From: Candidatus Tectimicrobiota bacterium
GTDB lineage: Bacteria > JACPUC01
Reading direction: 5' to 3'
DNA: 64,000 nucleotides
Assembly (NCBI GenBank): GCA_016192455.1
Contig: JACPUC010000010.1
Location: forward strand, 95,278 to 159,277
The notes below the pieces were generated by a model, which was not told where the DNA came from, made no database searches, and saw nothing but the letters and a program-made list of their open reading frames with translations. Position 1 is the first letter of the stretch. Each line of letters begins with the position of its first letter. Made by a program: the position numbers and the translations under genes. Positions 53,296 through 62,759 of this stretch are shown here, piece by piece.

Positions 53296-54646
53296 GCTCC
53301 ATCTCCCGCGCCAGGTCGGCGAAGCGGTTCAACGCCGGCTGGAAGGACATCTCCACGAAGCCGGTCTTGCCGTTGCGCTGCTTGCCGACGATGACCTCGG
53401 CCACGCCCTTGTCCTTGCTGTCGCGGTTGTACACCTCATCGCGGTACAGGAAGAGGATGTTGTCGGCGTCCTGCTCGAGGGCGCCGCTGTCGCGCAGGTC
53501 CGCCAGCATGGGGCGCTTGTTCTGCCGCTTCTCGCAATCCCGGTTGAGCTGCGAGAGAGCCAGGACGTGGCAGTTCAGCTCCTTCGCCAACCCCTTCAGG
53601 GCGCCGGAGATGTGGCTCACCTGGTCGCGCTTCTCCTGCCCCGGCGCGCCCATGATCTGGATGTAGTCGAAGATCACCATGCCGGGCCGGTGGCCGAGAG
53701 CCACGAGGCGCCGCAACCGCGCCCGCGCCACCTCCACGGAGATGCGGTAGGTGTCGTCAAGCCAGATCAGGTCCCCAAGCGGCGTCTTGCCGCCGTCGTA
53801 CCCAGAGATCAGGCTGGCGGCCCCGGTAACACGCTGCCATTCGTCCGTGCCAATCTTGCCGGACTTGAACGATGAGGCATCGACCCGCGCCAGGTTGGAA
53901 AGCATTTTCTGGCAGACCTCGACGTTACTCATCTCACAGGTGAAAATCGGCACGGTCCTGCCGCCAGCAGCAACAAGGAGAGCGACATTGAGGGCCATGG
54001 TGGTCTTGCCCATGGATGGCCGGGCCGCGAGAATGGTCAGCTCGCCAGGGCGCCAGCCGTAGATGATCCTTTCAAGAGTCCTGAAGCCGGTGGGGATTCC
54101 AATCGCGCTTGGCTTGTCAGCCTTCGCGTCCTCGATGGACTGAATGCTAAGCTCCATCGCCTCGCCCATCGAAATGAGGCTGCCACCTCCATGGAAACCA
54201 CGCGCATGAATCGAGAACACCCGCCCCAGATGCTGCTCGATCAGCTCATCCGTCTCGATCTCTCCACCATAGCAATCCCCTACCGTCTCGGTGGCGACCG
54301 TCAGCAGATCACGCCGTGCCGCCAGCCCCTCTACTATTCTCGCGTAGTGCAGGACGTTGGCGGCGGTCGGGATGCTCTCCGCCAGCGTGGCGAGGTAGCT
54401 GACGCCGCCGACCTCCTCCAAGACGCCGCTTTTCTCCAGCCGGTCGCTCAGCGTGATGAGGTCGATAGGCTGGTTCTGGTTGAACAGCTCCGTGGCCGCC
54501 CCGAAGATCAGCCGGTGGGACTTGCGGTAGAACTGCTGCGCGTTGACGGTCTCCGACACCTTGGCGATGGCCTCGGGGTCGATCATCAAGGCGCCGATCA
54601 CGCACTGCTCGGCTTCGAGGTTCTGCGGCGGCAAGCGATGTGTCAC
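53288..54646 (-). CDS. dnaB: Replicative DNA helicase DnaB-like
   Basis: A 452-aa hexameric 5'-3' helicase. The N-terminal domain (LPPQNLEAEQCVIGALMIDP) and the RecA-like C-terminal domain with Walker A (ILAARPSMGKTTMALNVA), Walker B (GMVIFDYIQIMG), and the arginine-finger region (LADLRDSGALEQDADNILFL) are complete. The start overlaps the upstream gene as ATGA. Since it is grouped with HTH, RuvC and a replication protein, it is probably element-encoded rather than the chromosomal copy. Confidence 0.93.
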   Translation of the reverse strand: MTHRLPPQNLEAEQCVIGALMIDPEAIAKVSETVNAQQFYRKSHRLIFGAATELFNQNQPIDLITLSDRLEKSGVLEEVGGVSYLATLAESIPTAANVLHYARIVEGLAARRDLLTVATETVGDCYGGEIETDELIEQHLGRVFSIHARGFHGGGSLISMGEAMELSIQSIEDAKADKPSAIGIPTGFRTLERIIYGWRPGELTILAARPSMGKTTMALNVALLVAAGGRTVPIFTCEMSNVEVCQKMLSNLARVDASSFKSGKIGTDEWQRVTGAASLISGYDGGKTPLGDLIWLDDTYRISVEVARARLRRLVALGHRPGMVIFDYIQIMGAPGQEKRDQVSHISGALKGLAKELNCHVLALSQLNRDCEKRQNKRPMLADLRDSGALEQDADNILFLYRDEVYNRDSKDKGVAEVIVGKQRNGKTGFVEMSFQPALNRFADLAREMEHA

Positions 54647-55659
54647 AGTGGAACCTCCTCATCGGCGTGGGCTTCGGCTTGTTTCTCCCACGATTCCATG
54701 GCGATCCGATCTCGTTCATCCATGGCGTCCATCATCTCCGGGGTAATCTCCTCGTAATACGATGGCACCGGCTCTTGGGGTCCGGCATCACCTCCGCTTT
54801 GCATCCAGGCGATATGAGCCTCGCCTTCGTCACGGCCCTGGCCCAGGTAGGTTGTCGGCATCGGACAGTACTCGCCGTTCTCTCGGCACAGGTAGGCGCG
54901 GCGCTCCTCAAGGAGTTCAAGCTGCTCTTCGGTGCGCTCCTCCAGTCCGCGCCGCTTCCAGATGGCAAAGGCCTTGGGCTTCGCGTCCTTGCGATAGGGT
55001 GGGTATGCCTTCCACCAACGCAAGAAGCCAGGCGTGTACTTCAGGCCAGGAGCCTTGGGTTTCTCGTCAGGAGAATCTTGAGCCCCAACCACGCGGTCGG
55101 GTTCGACAGAATCCGACAATATATGCTTTCTGGGTACGTCTAGTACTTCTGGTACTTCTTCTTGTTCCCCGCGTTGTATCCCACGTTGTATCCCGCACCG
55201 TTTCCTTGTTGTATTCCGCACCGTTTCCGTTGTGGCTTCGTATGACTGGTAAGCCTCATAGTTTCTGATGGTTATCACGCTGAACTTGTGTTTCCGGTTG
55301 AACGAAATCTCGATCATTTGTTCGCTCTCTAACCAATCGAGAGCTTTCTTGATGGTTTTGAGGCTGGGGGACGTCGTTTTGAACCCCACACCCCATGACA
55401 CGCCCTGCGCGATTGCCCGGTAGCTCGTTGCGAGCTGTCCAAGCTTGAGCTGGATGGTCTCTCCGTTTCTCAGCTTCAGCTCGTAATCCTTGAAGCAGGC
55501 ATGGCTGATGAGCCACAGCCAGATGTCGCGGTATGGTGGTCCCATCCGGTACACGTTCGAGGTGTACAGGCCGCGGTGGAGCTTCACCCATGAGCCTGAC
55601 AGGTCGTTGCGCTGGAACTCGTCTGCCGCTTCTGGCACCAACACCCCTCCCCTTGCCAT
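54643..55659 (-). CDS. Phage/plasmid replication protein, winged-helix, possible helicase loader
   Basis: A 338-aa protein. The first 150 residues look like the winged-helix N-terminus of phage replication organisers (SWVKLHRGLYTSNVYRMGPP, LATSYRAIAQGVSWGVGFKT, SLKTIKKALDWLESEQMIEI). A linker with low complexity follows, then a helical part (LKYTPGFLRWWKAYPPYRKD) typical of phage proteins that load DnaB. It is directly upstream of dnaB with a 4-bp overlap. Confidence 0.8.
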   Translation of the reverse strand: MARGGVLVPEAADEFQRNDLSGSWVKLHRGLYTSNVYRMGPPYRDIWLWLISHACFKDYELKLRNGETIQLKLGQLATSYRAIAQGVSWGVGFKTTSPSLKTIKKALDWLESEQMIEISFNRKHKFSVITIRNYEAYQSYEATTETVRNTTRKRCGIQRGIQRGEQEEVPEVLDVPRKHILSDSVEPDRVVGAQDSPDEKPKAPGLKYTPGFLRWWKAYPPYRKDAKPKAFAIWKRRGLEERTEEQLELLEERRAYLCRENGEYCPMPTTYLGQGRDEGEAHIAWMQSGGDAGPQEPVPSYYEEITPEMMDAMDERDRIAMESWEKQAEAHADEEVPL

Positions 55660-55721
55660 TCAACCTCGCGTTAAACGACTCGTGTGGTGGACCTATACTG
55701 AGGCTCACCAGTAGCGCCGTG

Positions 55722-55985
55722 CTACGCTGCGGTCTCCACTTGGGACGGCACCTCGTTCTGGACCGTTGCCGCTGTCCCGTTGGGCGGGGCGCCGTACATC
55801 ATCACGTTGTCGAGGAAGCTGACGAGCAGGATCGTGCTGCCGGAGATCACCTTCGTCTCCATGATGTTGTCCATATCCGCTGCCTTCAGGGCCTCCTCGA
55901 TTTGCTCCAGTCTGGGGCGGAAGGTCCGCTTCTCGGTCTGGTACGATACCCCCTCGGCGATCTCGTGCAGGCTGGTCAGCCTCAT
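55722..55985 (-). CDS. Hypothetical protein (87 aa)
   Basis: No match recognised. The sequence is plausible for a real protein (HEIAEGVSYQTEKRTFRPRL, EQIEEALKAADMDNIMETKV) with balanced composition, but there is no good Shine-Dalgarno site upstream. It is the first gene of the minus-strand replication run. Confidence 0.4.
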   Translation of the reverse strand: MRLTSLHEIAEGVSYQTEKRTFRPRLEQIEEALKAADMDNIMETKVISGSTILLVSFLDNVMMYGAPPNGTAATVQNEVPSQVETAA

Positions 55986-56976
55986 CAGATGGCAAGGTAG
56001 CTGGCCGCCGTTTCATCCGCTGGGGGGGTAGGAGTCTGATCCGCGCAGGTTGCTCGCCTCCCTCCCCGTCGTTCTCCGGGGGAAGTGTCACGTGAAGCCG
56101 GGGCACCCCTGCGGGTGGCGGGATGTCGCTCGGGAGCGCGATCCTTGATGGACCTGCTCACCCCTCGTTCCCTTGCAACCGATTGCAGCCGGGGCGTCCA
56201 GGTTCTTCGCACCCGCGCACGCTACCCTGACACCCACGGCGACGGGCGCCTGTTGCTCCCTCGCAGGCATCCTTGCGCACAGCTGCCGCCAGCCGATGGC
56301 GAGCCCCTCTTGGGTACAGGATGGTGATGGATCATCGCTCCATGGTATTTTAGGCAAGGAAGTAAAGATTGTCAACATATAGTAGTGCGAAAAAGTTGTT
56401 CATCAATATGTTGTGGTTTCTCTAGTTTAATCATCCATGTCATGCGAGGCTGGAAAGGAGAAACACCGCTTGGCGTCAAGTCACCACGCGCCGAACTCTC
56501 CTACCCGGAAGGCCGCTCCACAATGCGGCGACCGACCTCCACCTCGCATCCCTTCCCAGCAATGCAGCGCCCGCCGCAGGGCGTGATGACCCACGACCAC
56601 GCGAGTGCCATGCGGCAGCATCGGGGGGCTCCCCACGGTAGACCGCCAGGCCTCTCCGGAGCGCTCCGACCGTGATCTCAAGGCTCCGGGGGCTCGGCAT
56701 GCCGGCCCGCCGCGCGGAAGGGGCGCAACCGCGGCGGACGACGGCGGGAGATGGGAAGGTGTCGGCGGTAGGGCAGTGGCATCGAGCGCCGTTTTGATGC
56801 TCGGATCGACCAAGCGCTTTCACCTGTTTGCCCACCTGGATTCCTCTGATCTGTTCCCCGGATATCCGACATCCCTTCCTCCTCCTTACCCGGCAGTGCT
56901 TATCCCTTAGTACCCCCCCACCCACCCTTTACTATAATGTGTTACCATTTCATGTTTAAGCTTTTTCATCAATGAC
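55986..56976. other. Intergenic region between replication modules, about 1 kb
   Basis: No supportable gene. Two patches (56340-56460 and 56900-56990) are clearly AT-rich and lie at the borders; they are possible promoter or origin sites for the minus-strand replication operon. No iterons or obvious repeats were found by eye. Confidence 0.4.
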
Positions 56977-58347
56977 TTACGGAGCATTCTCCGAAGCAGA
57001 TGGAAGCTGGTCCCCGGGCAGCAAGGCGTAGTGGTTGGCTCGTGGCTTGCACCGTCCTCCCATTTCACCATCACGCCTGCGCCACCAAACGTTTCCCGCA
57101 CAGTAGTTCTTCGTCTTCTCGATGAGCGTGCCGCGCATCTTTCCCAACAGCCTGGCGTAGTTGCGCGGATGGGCGTGGGGAAACGTCAGGACGAGGTTGC
57201 GGGGCATGGCGCGCTCCGCATAACCATAGAGGTGGCGCACCACGGCTTCCATGAACCGGCGCTCCTTGGGGTGGTCTGTCAACCCTTGAATTACCCGCTG
57301 ATAGGCCTCCGGGATGATGCGCTGCCGTGGCGTGTACCCCCGCTCCCTTGCGGTCCGGTAATGGCAGCGCACCGCCGCGGCAAGCTCCCGCAACACCTGT
57401 GTCGGTCGCCTCGACCAGTCCTTGCTGAGGCCGTTCGTCATCCCTGCCGTGTACCACGCACGCAGCTCCGCCTCGCACTCAGCCTCCGAAATCCCTGACG
57501 ACCAGTAGTGAAAGATGAGCTTGAGCTGCGCCTGGTGGCGTTGCCCCTCCTCCCACAGCCCGTCTCGGAGGAGGCGGGCGATGTAGGCCTTGAACTCCTT
57601 TCCGTGGAGGGTCTCCGGGTGGGCCTGCTCAATGGCGCCGTGGTCCACCTGGGGGTGGCAGCATGCCTGCTCCTCGTCAGCATCGTCGTCGAAGACATCC
57701 CGGAGCGTGAGGGCGAAGATGATGTCCCTGCTGATGAGGGCGATCGCATCAGCCACGCACTCTGCCACGGGGATGAAGCCCTCACGGTCCAGGAGGCGGG
57801 AGCCGAACCCCAACGGCAGGCGCGAAGCGCGGTTGGGCCGCGGGAAGACCTCCACGTGACCAGGCCGGACAGTGACACCGTACCGTCGCAGCCGTTCCGT
57901 GGTGATCTGGTGGAGGTAGCGGCTATGGACCTTGAAATTGAAGAAGACGTAGTGGTGCAGGTGACCGCTGGCCGAGCTACGGATCGTGAGGCCGTCCGGA
58001 AAGGCCTCCTGGATCGAGGAGAAGTAGTGCTCCGGTTTGTCGACGTCCAGGCAGAGCCAGGAGGCGTAGGGAGACCGCGTGAAACTCCCGTAGATGCGCC
58101 GGTCGGCCAGCAGGTGCTTGGCCACGAGGTTGCGCTCCAAGGGGTAGGGGGAGGTGACCCACGCATCATCGCTCGGAGGAAACGGTTCCACCTCGCGGAC
58201 GACATAGCCCTTGCCGCCCTGCACGAACAGGCCGCGGTAGAACTGGAACTGTTCGGCGGTGAGCTGCAAGCGCGCCAGCTTTTCCGAAAAGGGAACCCGG
58301 CGTGCCCGGGGACGGAGGGAGGTCTTGGGTAAGTTTGTGGACTGCAT
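56977..58347 (-). CDS. Archaeo-eukaryotic-type primase-polymerase (AEP-like)
   Basis: A 456-aa protein. The AEP core motifs are in order: hhhDxD as LCLDVDKP (D101, D103), the SxH type motif in IRSSASGHLHHYVFF, and a third acidic/hydrophobic block HVEVFPRPNRASRLPLG (E166). The SRLPLG part is typical of the primase-polymerases found in conjugative elements and TOTE-like systems. The C-terminal helices could bind DNA. ATG 58347 has GGGGGA upstream. It stands between two relics of IS elements, upstream of the DnaB cluster. Confidence 0.78.
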   Translation of the reverse strand: MQSTNLPKTSLRPRARRVPFSEKLARLQLTAEQFQFYRGLFVQGGKGYVVREVEPFPPSDDAWVTSPYPLERNLVAKHLLADRRIYGSFTRSPYASWLCLDVDKPEHYFSSIQEAFPDGLTIRSSASGHLHHYVFFNFKVHSRYLHQITTERLRRYGVTVRPGHVEVFPRPNRASRLPLGFGSRLLDREGFIPVAECVADAIALISRDIIFALTLRDVFDDDADEEQACCHPQVDHGAIEQAHPETLHGKEFKAYIARLLRDGLWEEGQRHQAQLKLIFHYWSSGISEAECEAELRAWYTAGMTNGLSKDWSRRPTQVLRELAAAVRCHYRTARERGYTPRQRIIPEAYQRVIQGLTDHPKERRFMEAVVRHLYGYAERAMPRNLVLTFPHAHPRNYARLLGKMRGTLIEKTKNYCAGNVWWRRRDGEMGGRCKPRANHYALLPGDQLPSASENAP

Positions 58348-58557
58348 GGAATCCCCCTGTCGTGAGGAAATCATCGGAGGCTCCCAGCCGCTGGATGGAC
58401 CGGGAGACGCTTCGGCCTTCACGTATGTCGCGGAGTGCAGGGGGCTCCGAAAAGACAGGAGATTCCATTGATGAAACTGAATCAGAAGAAGTTGCTTGGA
58501 TATTTGTGACTCTTCTCCTATCGGATAATCATTGCCCTGTGGAAAAGGCCCCTGACG

Positions 58558-58740
58558 AGACCACGCACGGAGCTCATGGTGACCGCGGAGGAGCGCGCCA
58601 CCCTGAGCCTGGAGGTGCGTGCCGGCAACACGGCCGAGCAACGCCTGGCGCAATGCGCCACGACCATCCTCCTGGCCGCCGACGGCAAGTCTTGGGAGGC
58701 GATTCGCCGGCAGACCGGCGTGAGCGCCGCTCAGGCCAGG
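58558..58740 (+). pseudogene. IS630-type transposase fragment (N-terminal)
   Basis: The frame RPRTELMVTAEERATLSLEV to IRRQTGVSAAQARDA matches the N-terminal HTH part of the IS630-like fragment at 59829 (RPRTPLTLTAEEQATLRAWA to GLSLENS). It ends where the homology stops, with no DDE domain. It lies 200 bp upstream of the primase start on the other strand. Confidence 0.65.
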
Positions 58741-58927
58741 GATGCAGGGGGCTCAGGAGGAAATGCGGTGGCTGGCGGGGCTGTGGTGGGGCGGGTTCCT
58801 GGATCACGACAGAGGTGGGACACACGTGTCAAGGTGGAGGAACAAAGCGGAGGGCTTGAGGGCAGCGGCGCTGAGCGAGCTTCTGGATAAGTGGTGAGGT
58901 ACCGACGAGTATCGATGCCTCCATCTG

Positions 58928-58962
58928 ATGAGTTTTTTCACCTGTCATGTGAAAAAGCTCAT
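58928..58962. terminator. Long hairpin (14-bp stem)
   Basis: ATGAGTTTTTTCAC-CTGTCAT-GTGAAAAAGCTCAT forms a 14-bp stem, with one U-G wobble, around a 7-nt loop. T-runs occur on one arm and A-runs on the other, so it could terminate transcription in either direction, or be the core of a small RNA. Confidence 0.55.
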
Positions 58963-59245
58963 GAGAGCTATGGTCGGCGCGGCAAGCGAACGAGCGACGC
59001 CCGCCGAGCTTATTCCTGGGCGTGCGGGATTACCACTCCGCAGCGTTGCTGGCATGACGGGTGCTCCGGAACGCTAGGAACGGGAGCAACTCCGCGCATC
59101 AGAGGTCCCGAGGGAGGCGGGCGAGGGGAGAGATCGCAAATGCTAGATTGAGATTTCTACCTATAGATGAGAGAATTCATATGAGATGAGTTTATGGCTC
59201 CGTAACGTGCTCCTTCATCGCTGTGCGGTTCGTGGAGGTGCTCGG

Positions 59246-59677
59246 ATGACCACGCAGGAACGGCTCTTCCTGGCAGCCCTGGCGCTCGGCAAGCTCAGTG
59301 CCGCCGAACTCAAGCTCTGCCTCTACCTGCACCTGCGGGGCCAGGGGCCGAAGAGCGCGCAGGGCCTCCAGATCGGCCATGAAGCCCTGCGGCGCGTCAC
59401 CGGGGCTGCCGACAAGACGTACGTCTCGAACAAGATCAAGAGGCTGCGCGACCGCAAGGTGCTCATCCGGGTGCGCTCCGAAGCGGGCAAGGAGAACGCC
59501 TACCGCCTGAACTACGACGTGTCGGCCTGGAAGGGCTGCCTGGATCACAACGTGCTGCAAGAGAATGTCGAGCAGGGACTCTACGAGGTATGGGGGAAGC
59601 GACCACCGAAGCCTGGCACAAAGCAGATGACGCTCGACCTGGAGGGGCGAGGAGGGGACGAGGACGAAGCTCTTTGA
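59246..59677 (+). CDS. Winged-helix DNA-binding protein
   Basis: A 143-aa protein. The N-terminal two-thirds form a winged helix-turn-helix: LGKLSAAELKLCLYLHLRGQ, IGHEALRRVTGAADKTYVSN, KIKRLRDRKVLIRVRS. The tail is acidic (LDLEGRGGDEDEAL). It resembles replication or copy-control regulators of plasmids and phages. ATG 59246 has GGAGG 7 nt upstream; the frame to 59186 lacks a ribosome site. Confidence 0.7.
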   Translation: MTTQERLFLAALALGKLSAAELKLCLYLHLRGQGPKSAQGLQIGHEALRRVTGAADKTYVSNKIKRLRDRKVLIRVRSEAGKENAYRLNYDVSAWKGCLDHNVLQENVEQGLYEVWGKRPPKPGTKQMTLDLEGRGGDEDEAL

Positions 59678-59828
59678 CGGGATGAACATGGAAGGCTAAA
59701 AACACATCCCATTGGTATTCTCACATCACATGGGATTCTTGCACGTTCCAAGGGCGGTGCTCCTTTCCGAGGTCGCAGAGGGGGCGCCTTCTTGCCCCAA
59801 CGTGGCGATCTGGTTGGCGGAGGTCTGG

Positions 59829-60329
59829 ATGGGAAGACCACGCACGCCGCTCACCTTGACTGCTGAGGAGCAGGCCACCCTGCGCGCGTGGGCGCACGCC
59901 GGCGCCACCGCACCACGCTTGGCGCAGCGTGCCACGGCGATCCTCCTGGCCGCCGACGGGTTGCCCTGGAAAGAGATTTGTCGGCGAACTGGCTTGAGCT
60001 TGGAGAACAGCCTCAAGTGGCAACGCCGCTTCCGCGGCCAGCGACTGGAAGGCCTGCGCGACCGACCCCGGCCCGGACCGCCGCGGCGCATCTCGCCGCA
60101 GCGGAAAACCCTCCTCATCGCCCTGGCCTGCAGCCTCCCTCCCGACGGCGGCCGGCGCTGGAGCGTCCGCACGTTGGCCAAGGCATGTCAGGTCAGCACC
60201 GCGAGCGTACAACGCATCCTCTCGGTGGGGCAGCGCACGCAGCGCACCCCCCAGAGCAACATCAAAGATAGGGGCTCCGGAATTACCGTGGAACGCCAGA
60301 TGAAGCCTGAGACAACGCCACGGGCATGA
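59829..60329 (+). pseudogene. IS630-type transposase fragment
   Basis: It starts at ATG 59829 (RBS GGAGG) and gives MGRPRTPLTLTAEEQATLRA, then GLPWKEICRRTGLSLENSLK and SVRTLAKACQVSTASVQRIL, the HTH_32-type N-terminal part of IS630-family transposases. After about 60222 the homology ends and the DDE domain is absent, so it is truncated. Its 3' frame overlaps the end of the clamp gene. Confidence 0.75.
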
Positions 60330-61419
60330 TCGCCGCACCGTACCCTTCGCCGATGATGTGCACCGGCTCGAGCGGCCCGCCTAGCCCCATACGCACCACG
60401 TCCCTCACCGGTGCCATCGCCGCTTGCAGATGCTTTGGATTGAGCGCCACCTCCAGCACTGAAGCGCAAGAGGTCCACCTGGAGCACACCAGGCCTTTTT
60501 CAAGGGTCTCTGTGGACATCCCGCGCTTGTTCGCCGTGGTAATCGTCAGCCTTGGCGGTTCCTTCTTGAAGAAGAAGCGCGCGACGCGGCTGGATGGGCT
60601 GGTCAGGCGCGCTGCTCGACGCAGGCCCGCGGCGAGGTGACGCTTCGGAATCCGGATCTCGATGGGGTGTCTGACGTGGAGACGGAAAGGGGGCCGGGGA
60701 GGTTCCTCTGCAAGGCAGTTGAGCGACAGAGTGAGCCGCTTGCCGGTGAGCACCAGGTTCTCCTTCCCCAAACGCAGCTCGACCTCCTCGTCCTTGCCGA
60801 AGCCCCTGAGCAAGGGCCGAGCGGCCGCCGCGATGACCACCTGCATCTCTGACTCGTCCCTCGTCCCAGCACGGAGCGTCAAGGCACTGACAAGGCGGTC
60901 GCGGTCCATGGCCTGGCAGACGAGATAGTCTCGGCCCACCGCAAGGACCACGGAATGTGCTGGGTCGGTTCCGTTGACACCCTGGCAGACGGTGGAAAAG
61001 AGAGACGCGAGCTGCCCCGCCTTGACGTGAAGCACGGCATTGTTCTCGTCCTTGGGCAATGTGATGTCTTCTTCGTCCATCATCAACCTGTTGAGCCTGT
61101 ATGACGCAACCCCGCTCTGTAACGTCACGCCTTTCGCGTTGTATTCGACAGCGACCTGCTCGGTGGTGAAGTCCTTGCTGACCTCGTGCAGCTTCCTCGC
61201 GGAGACGTAGGCGTAGCCGGGGGCCCATGGGTCCGCGGTTTCTCCGGTCATCGCTATATGGGCCTCAAGCACCGCTGCGGGCCCCCTCGCCGCCACCCTC
61301 AACATCCCGTCCTTCCCCGACAACCTGATGGCCGGCGCGTGCAGCCCGATGGAGCTGGTGATCTTGTTGGCCACCTCCATCACCTTCCTGAACTCGTCAG
61401 CCCTAACCGTGCACTTCAT
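60283..61419 (-). CDS. dnaN: DNA polymerase III beta subunit (sliding clamp), element-encoded
   Basis: A 378-aa clamp, the usual size. The three repeats are seen: MKCTVRADEFRKVMEVANKI with LRVAARGPAAVLEAHIAMTG, then HVKAGQLASLFSTVCQG, then RTLTLSLNCLAEEP-like and a last repeat ending EPVHIIGEGYGAAIMPV, which keeps the C-terminal family signature (usually MPM). ATG 61419 lies behind AGGGATGGG; the longer frame to 61548 has no support. A second dnaN in a mobile element suggests it brings its own processivity factor for its primase or for a host polymerase. Confidence 0.85.
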   Translation of the reverse strand: MKCTVRADEFRKVMEVANKITSSIGLHAPAIRLSGKDGMLRVAARGPAAVLEAHIAMTGETADPWAPGYAYVSARKLHEVSKDFTTEQVAVEYNAKGVTLQSGVASYRLNRLMMDEEDITLPKDENNAVLHVKAGQLASLFSTVCQGVNGTDPAHSVVLAVGRDYLVCQAMDRDRLVSALTLRAGTRDESEMQVVIAAAARPLLRGFGKDEEVELRLGKENLVLTGKRLTLSLNCLAEEPPRPPFRLHVRHPIEIRIPKRHLAAGLRRAARLTSPSSRVARFFFKKEPPRLTITTANKRGMSTETLEKGLVCSRWTSCASVLEVALNPKHLQAAMAPVRDVVRMGLGGPLEPVHIIGEGYGAAIMPVALSQASSGVPR

Positions 61420-61584
61420 CCCATCCCTTACACTTACGAGGGTACTTGGGCCTCCAAACCACCGGGGCCCATCTATCAGCTGGAGGAGAGGCTCACGGCC
61501 ACCCTGGGAAGACCCCGCGTGCCCACCTGCGGGGTTCGCCCAGCACACGCGCGAGCACCGCCATGGGGAACTTCGCCGCCAGGC

Positions 61585-61863
61585 TCATGACCGTCCCCCG
61601 TCCCTGCGCAGGTGGGAGGTCAAGAGACTGGAGGCTTGTTTTGCCGCGTCCAGCTCCGCGATGCGGGCCGCCGCCGGATCACGCTCCGCCTCGCATAGGA
61701 ACAGACTCGGGACGCCGTCAAGCAGCTTCGTCCGCCACGTTCCCAGCAAGGAGGGCTTGATCCTGTACTCGCGACAGACCTCCGCCGGGGTCTTCACCCC
61801 GCTCAGAATCTCCAGGACCCGTTCCGTCTTGAACGCTGCTGAATACTCCCGGTACTTTCCCAT
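61585..61863 (-). CDS. IS3-family OrfA remnant
   Basis: A 92-aa HTH transposase protein: YREYSAAFKTERVLEILSGV, KTPAEVCREYRIKPSLLGTW. The C-terminal zipper is shortened (AELDAAKQASSLLTSHLR). No orfB follows, since the next gene downstream is dnaN, so the element is only a relic. Confidence 0.8.
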   Translation of the reverse strand: MGKYREYSAAFKTERVLEILSGVKTPAEVCREYRIKPSLLGTWRTKLLDGVPSLFLCEAERDPAAARIAELDAAKQASSLLTSHLRRDGGRS

Positions 61864-62203
61864 CGGTGACCTTCCGGTTGGAGAGTCTGCTCTTCCTTTT
61901 GCGAACTGTCCAACTTTCCTGGGTCACTACAGTTTCTGCATTCCTTGCATCACGCAGGACGCCCATCTGGTGTTTGCGGGTTCCTATGAAACTCTTCGAG
62001 TGCTCGTTCTACGCCGCACTTCTTATACACCTTCCCCATAATCGCTCCACGACAGAAGCAGACCAAGAGGCCAAGAGGCTAATCCGGCCCTGGCAAGCAT
62101 TCCTTCTACTTCTCTCGCGGATTGCAGGGACCGCGGCGGGCCAAAAGGCAGATTTCACCGGCGCGGTATAGTAGTAGGCGAGGGACGGAGAGGCTGACTG
62201 ATG

Positions 62204-62520
62204 GTGCGACCCCAGAGGGTGTAGGCAAGTCAGCGGGAGGGTGGCAGCACCCAGGGCAACAACCTCAGTAGGCAAGAGCCGAGTCACCCAACCACCGGAA
62301 GGAACCCCGGAGCGAACCCACCGCGACGCACGGTGGGGCGGCGGAGAGGCCGCGGCGGTGCCCGCAAGGGTGAGAGTGCCGACCTAAACTCCGAGCGGAT
62401 TGCCTGGACCGATCATGTGAGCGTAGGGCGGGAGCTGGCCGGCTCGCCCCTGAAGATGACAGGCTCGGTCGAAACGCTCACACATGGGAGAGACACTCAG
62501 GCATTACCATCGCACTCAGG
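62204..62520 (+). ncRNA. Candidate group II intron 5' part (domain I), truncated
   Basis: The stretch begins GTGCGACCCC, the 5' consensus (GUGYG) of bacterial group II introns, and is full of short stems, such as GGGTG-GCAG-CACCC (about 62241-62254) and GCGGC/GCCGC. Motifs AGCGGGAGGGTG, CCTCAGTAGGCAAGAGCCGA and GGAGCGAACC recall domain I sequence. There is no intron-encoded reverse transcriptase and no domain V-like end before the next gene, so it is a fragment at most. Confidence 0.5.
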
Positions 62521-62530
62521 CGGCAAGGGT

Positions 62531-62701
62531 GTGCAGGCAGAGGTGAACGGAAAGAAGCTGACGATCACCGTGGACCTCGACGGCAACTACGGTCCGTCAT
62601 CCACCGGCAAGCCCATCATCGTGGCAACCACGAGCGGCTTCGTGAAGGTGCCCGGCCACGAGGACATCTCCTTCAGCATCAACGTGAACAAGAAGAAGTA
62701 A
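62531..62701 (+). CDS. Small conserved mobile-element protein
   Basis: 56 aa, VNGKKLTITVDLDG then PSSTGKPIIVATTSGFVKVP. This pattern of a short strand-rich protein is familiar from plasmids and phages, but has no known function to me. The start is uncertain: GTG 62531 is proposed because N-terminal codons upstream come from the intron-like region. It begins right after the candidate intron fragment. Confidence 0.5.
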   Translation: MQAEVNGKKLTITVDLDGNYGPSSTGKPIIVATTSGFVKVPGHEDISFSINVNKKK

Positions 62702-62759
62702 GCGGGGACAAACGGCGGGGCGCTCCGGCGCCCCACCACAACAGGGATGAGAGCACATA

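Noticed and set aside
55705-56106. 133-aa minus-strand ORF overlapping the 87-aa hypothetical
   Set aside because: Arg/Pro-rich translation with no motif; the 87-aa frame has better composition.
58891-59151. 86-aa plus-strand ORF
   Set aside because: It runs through the long hairpin at 58928-58962 and has no recognisable motif or ribosome site.
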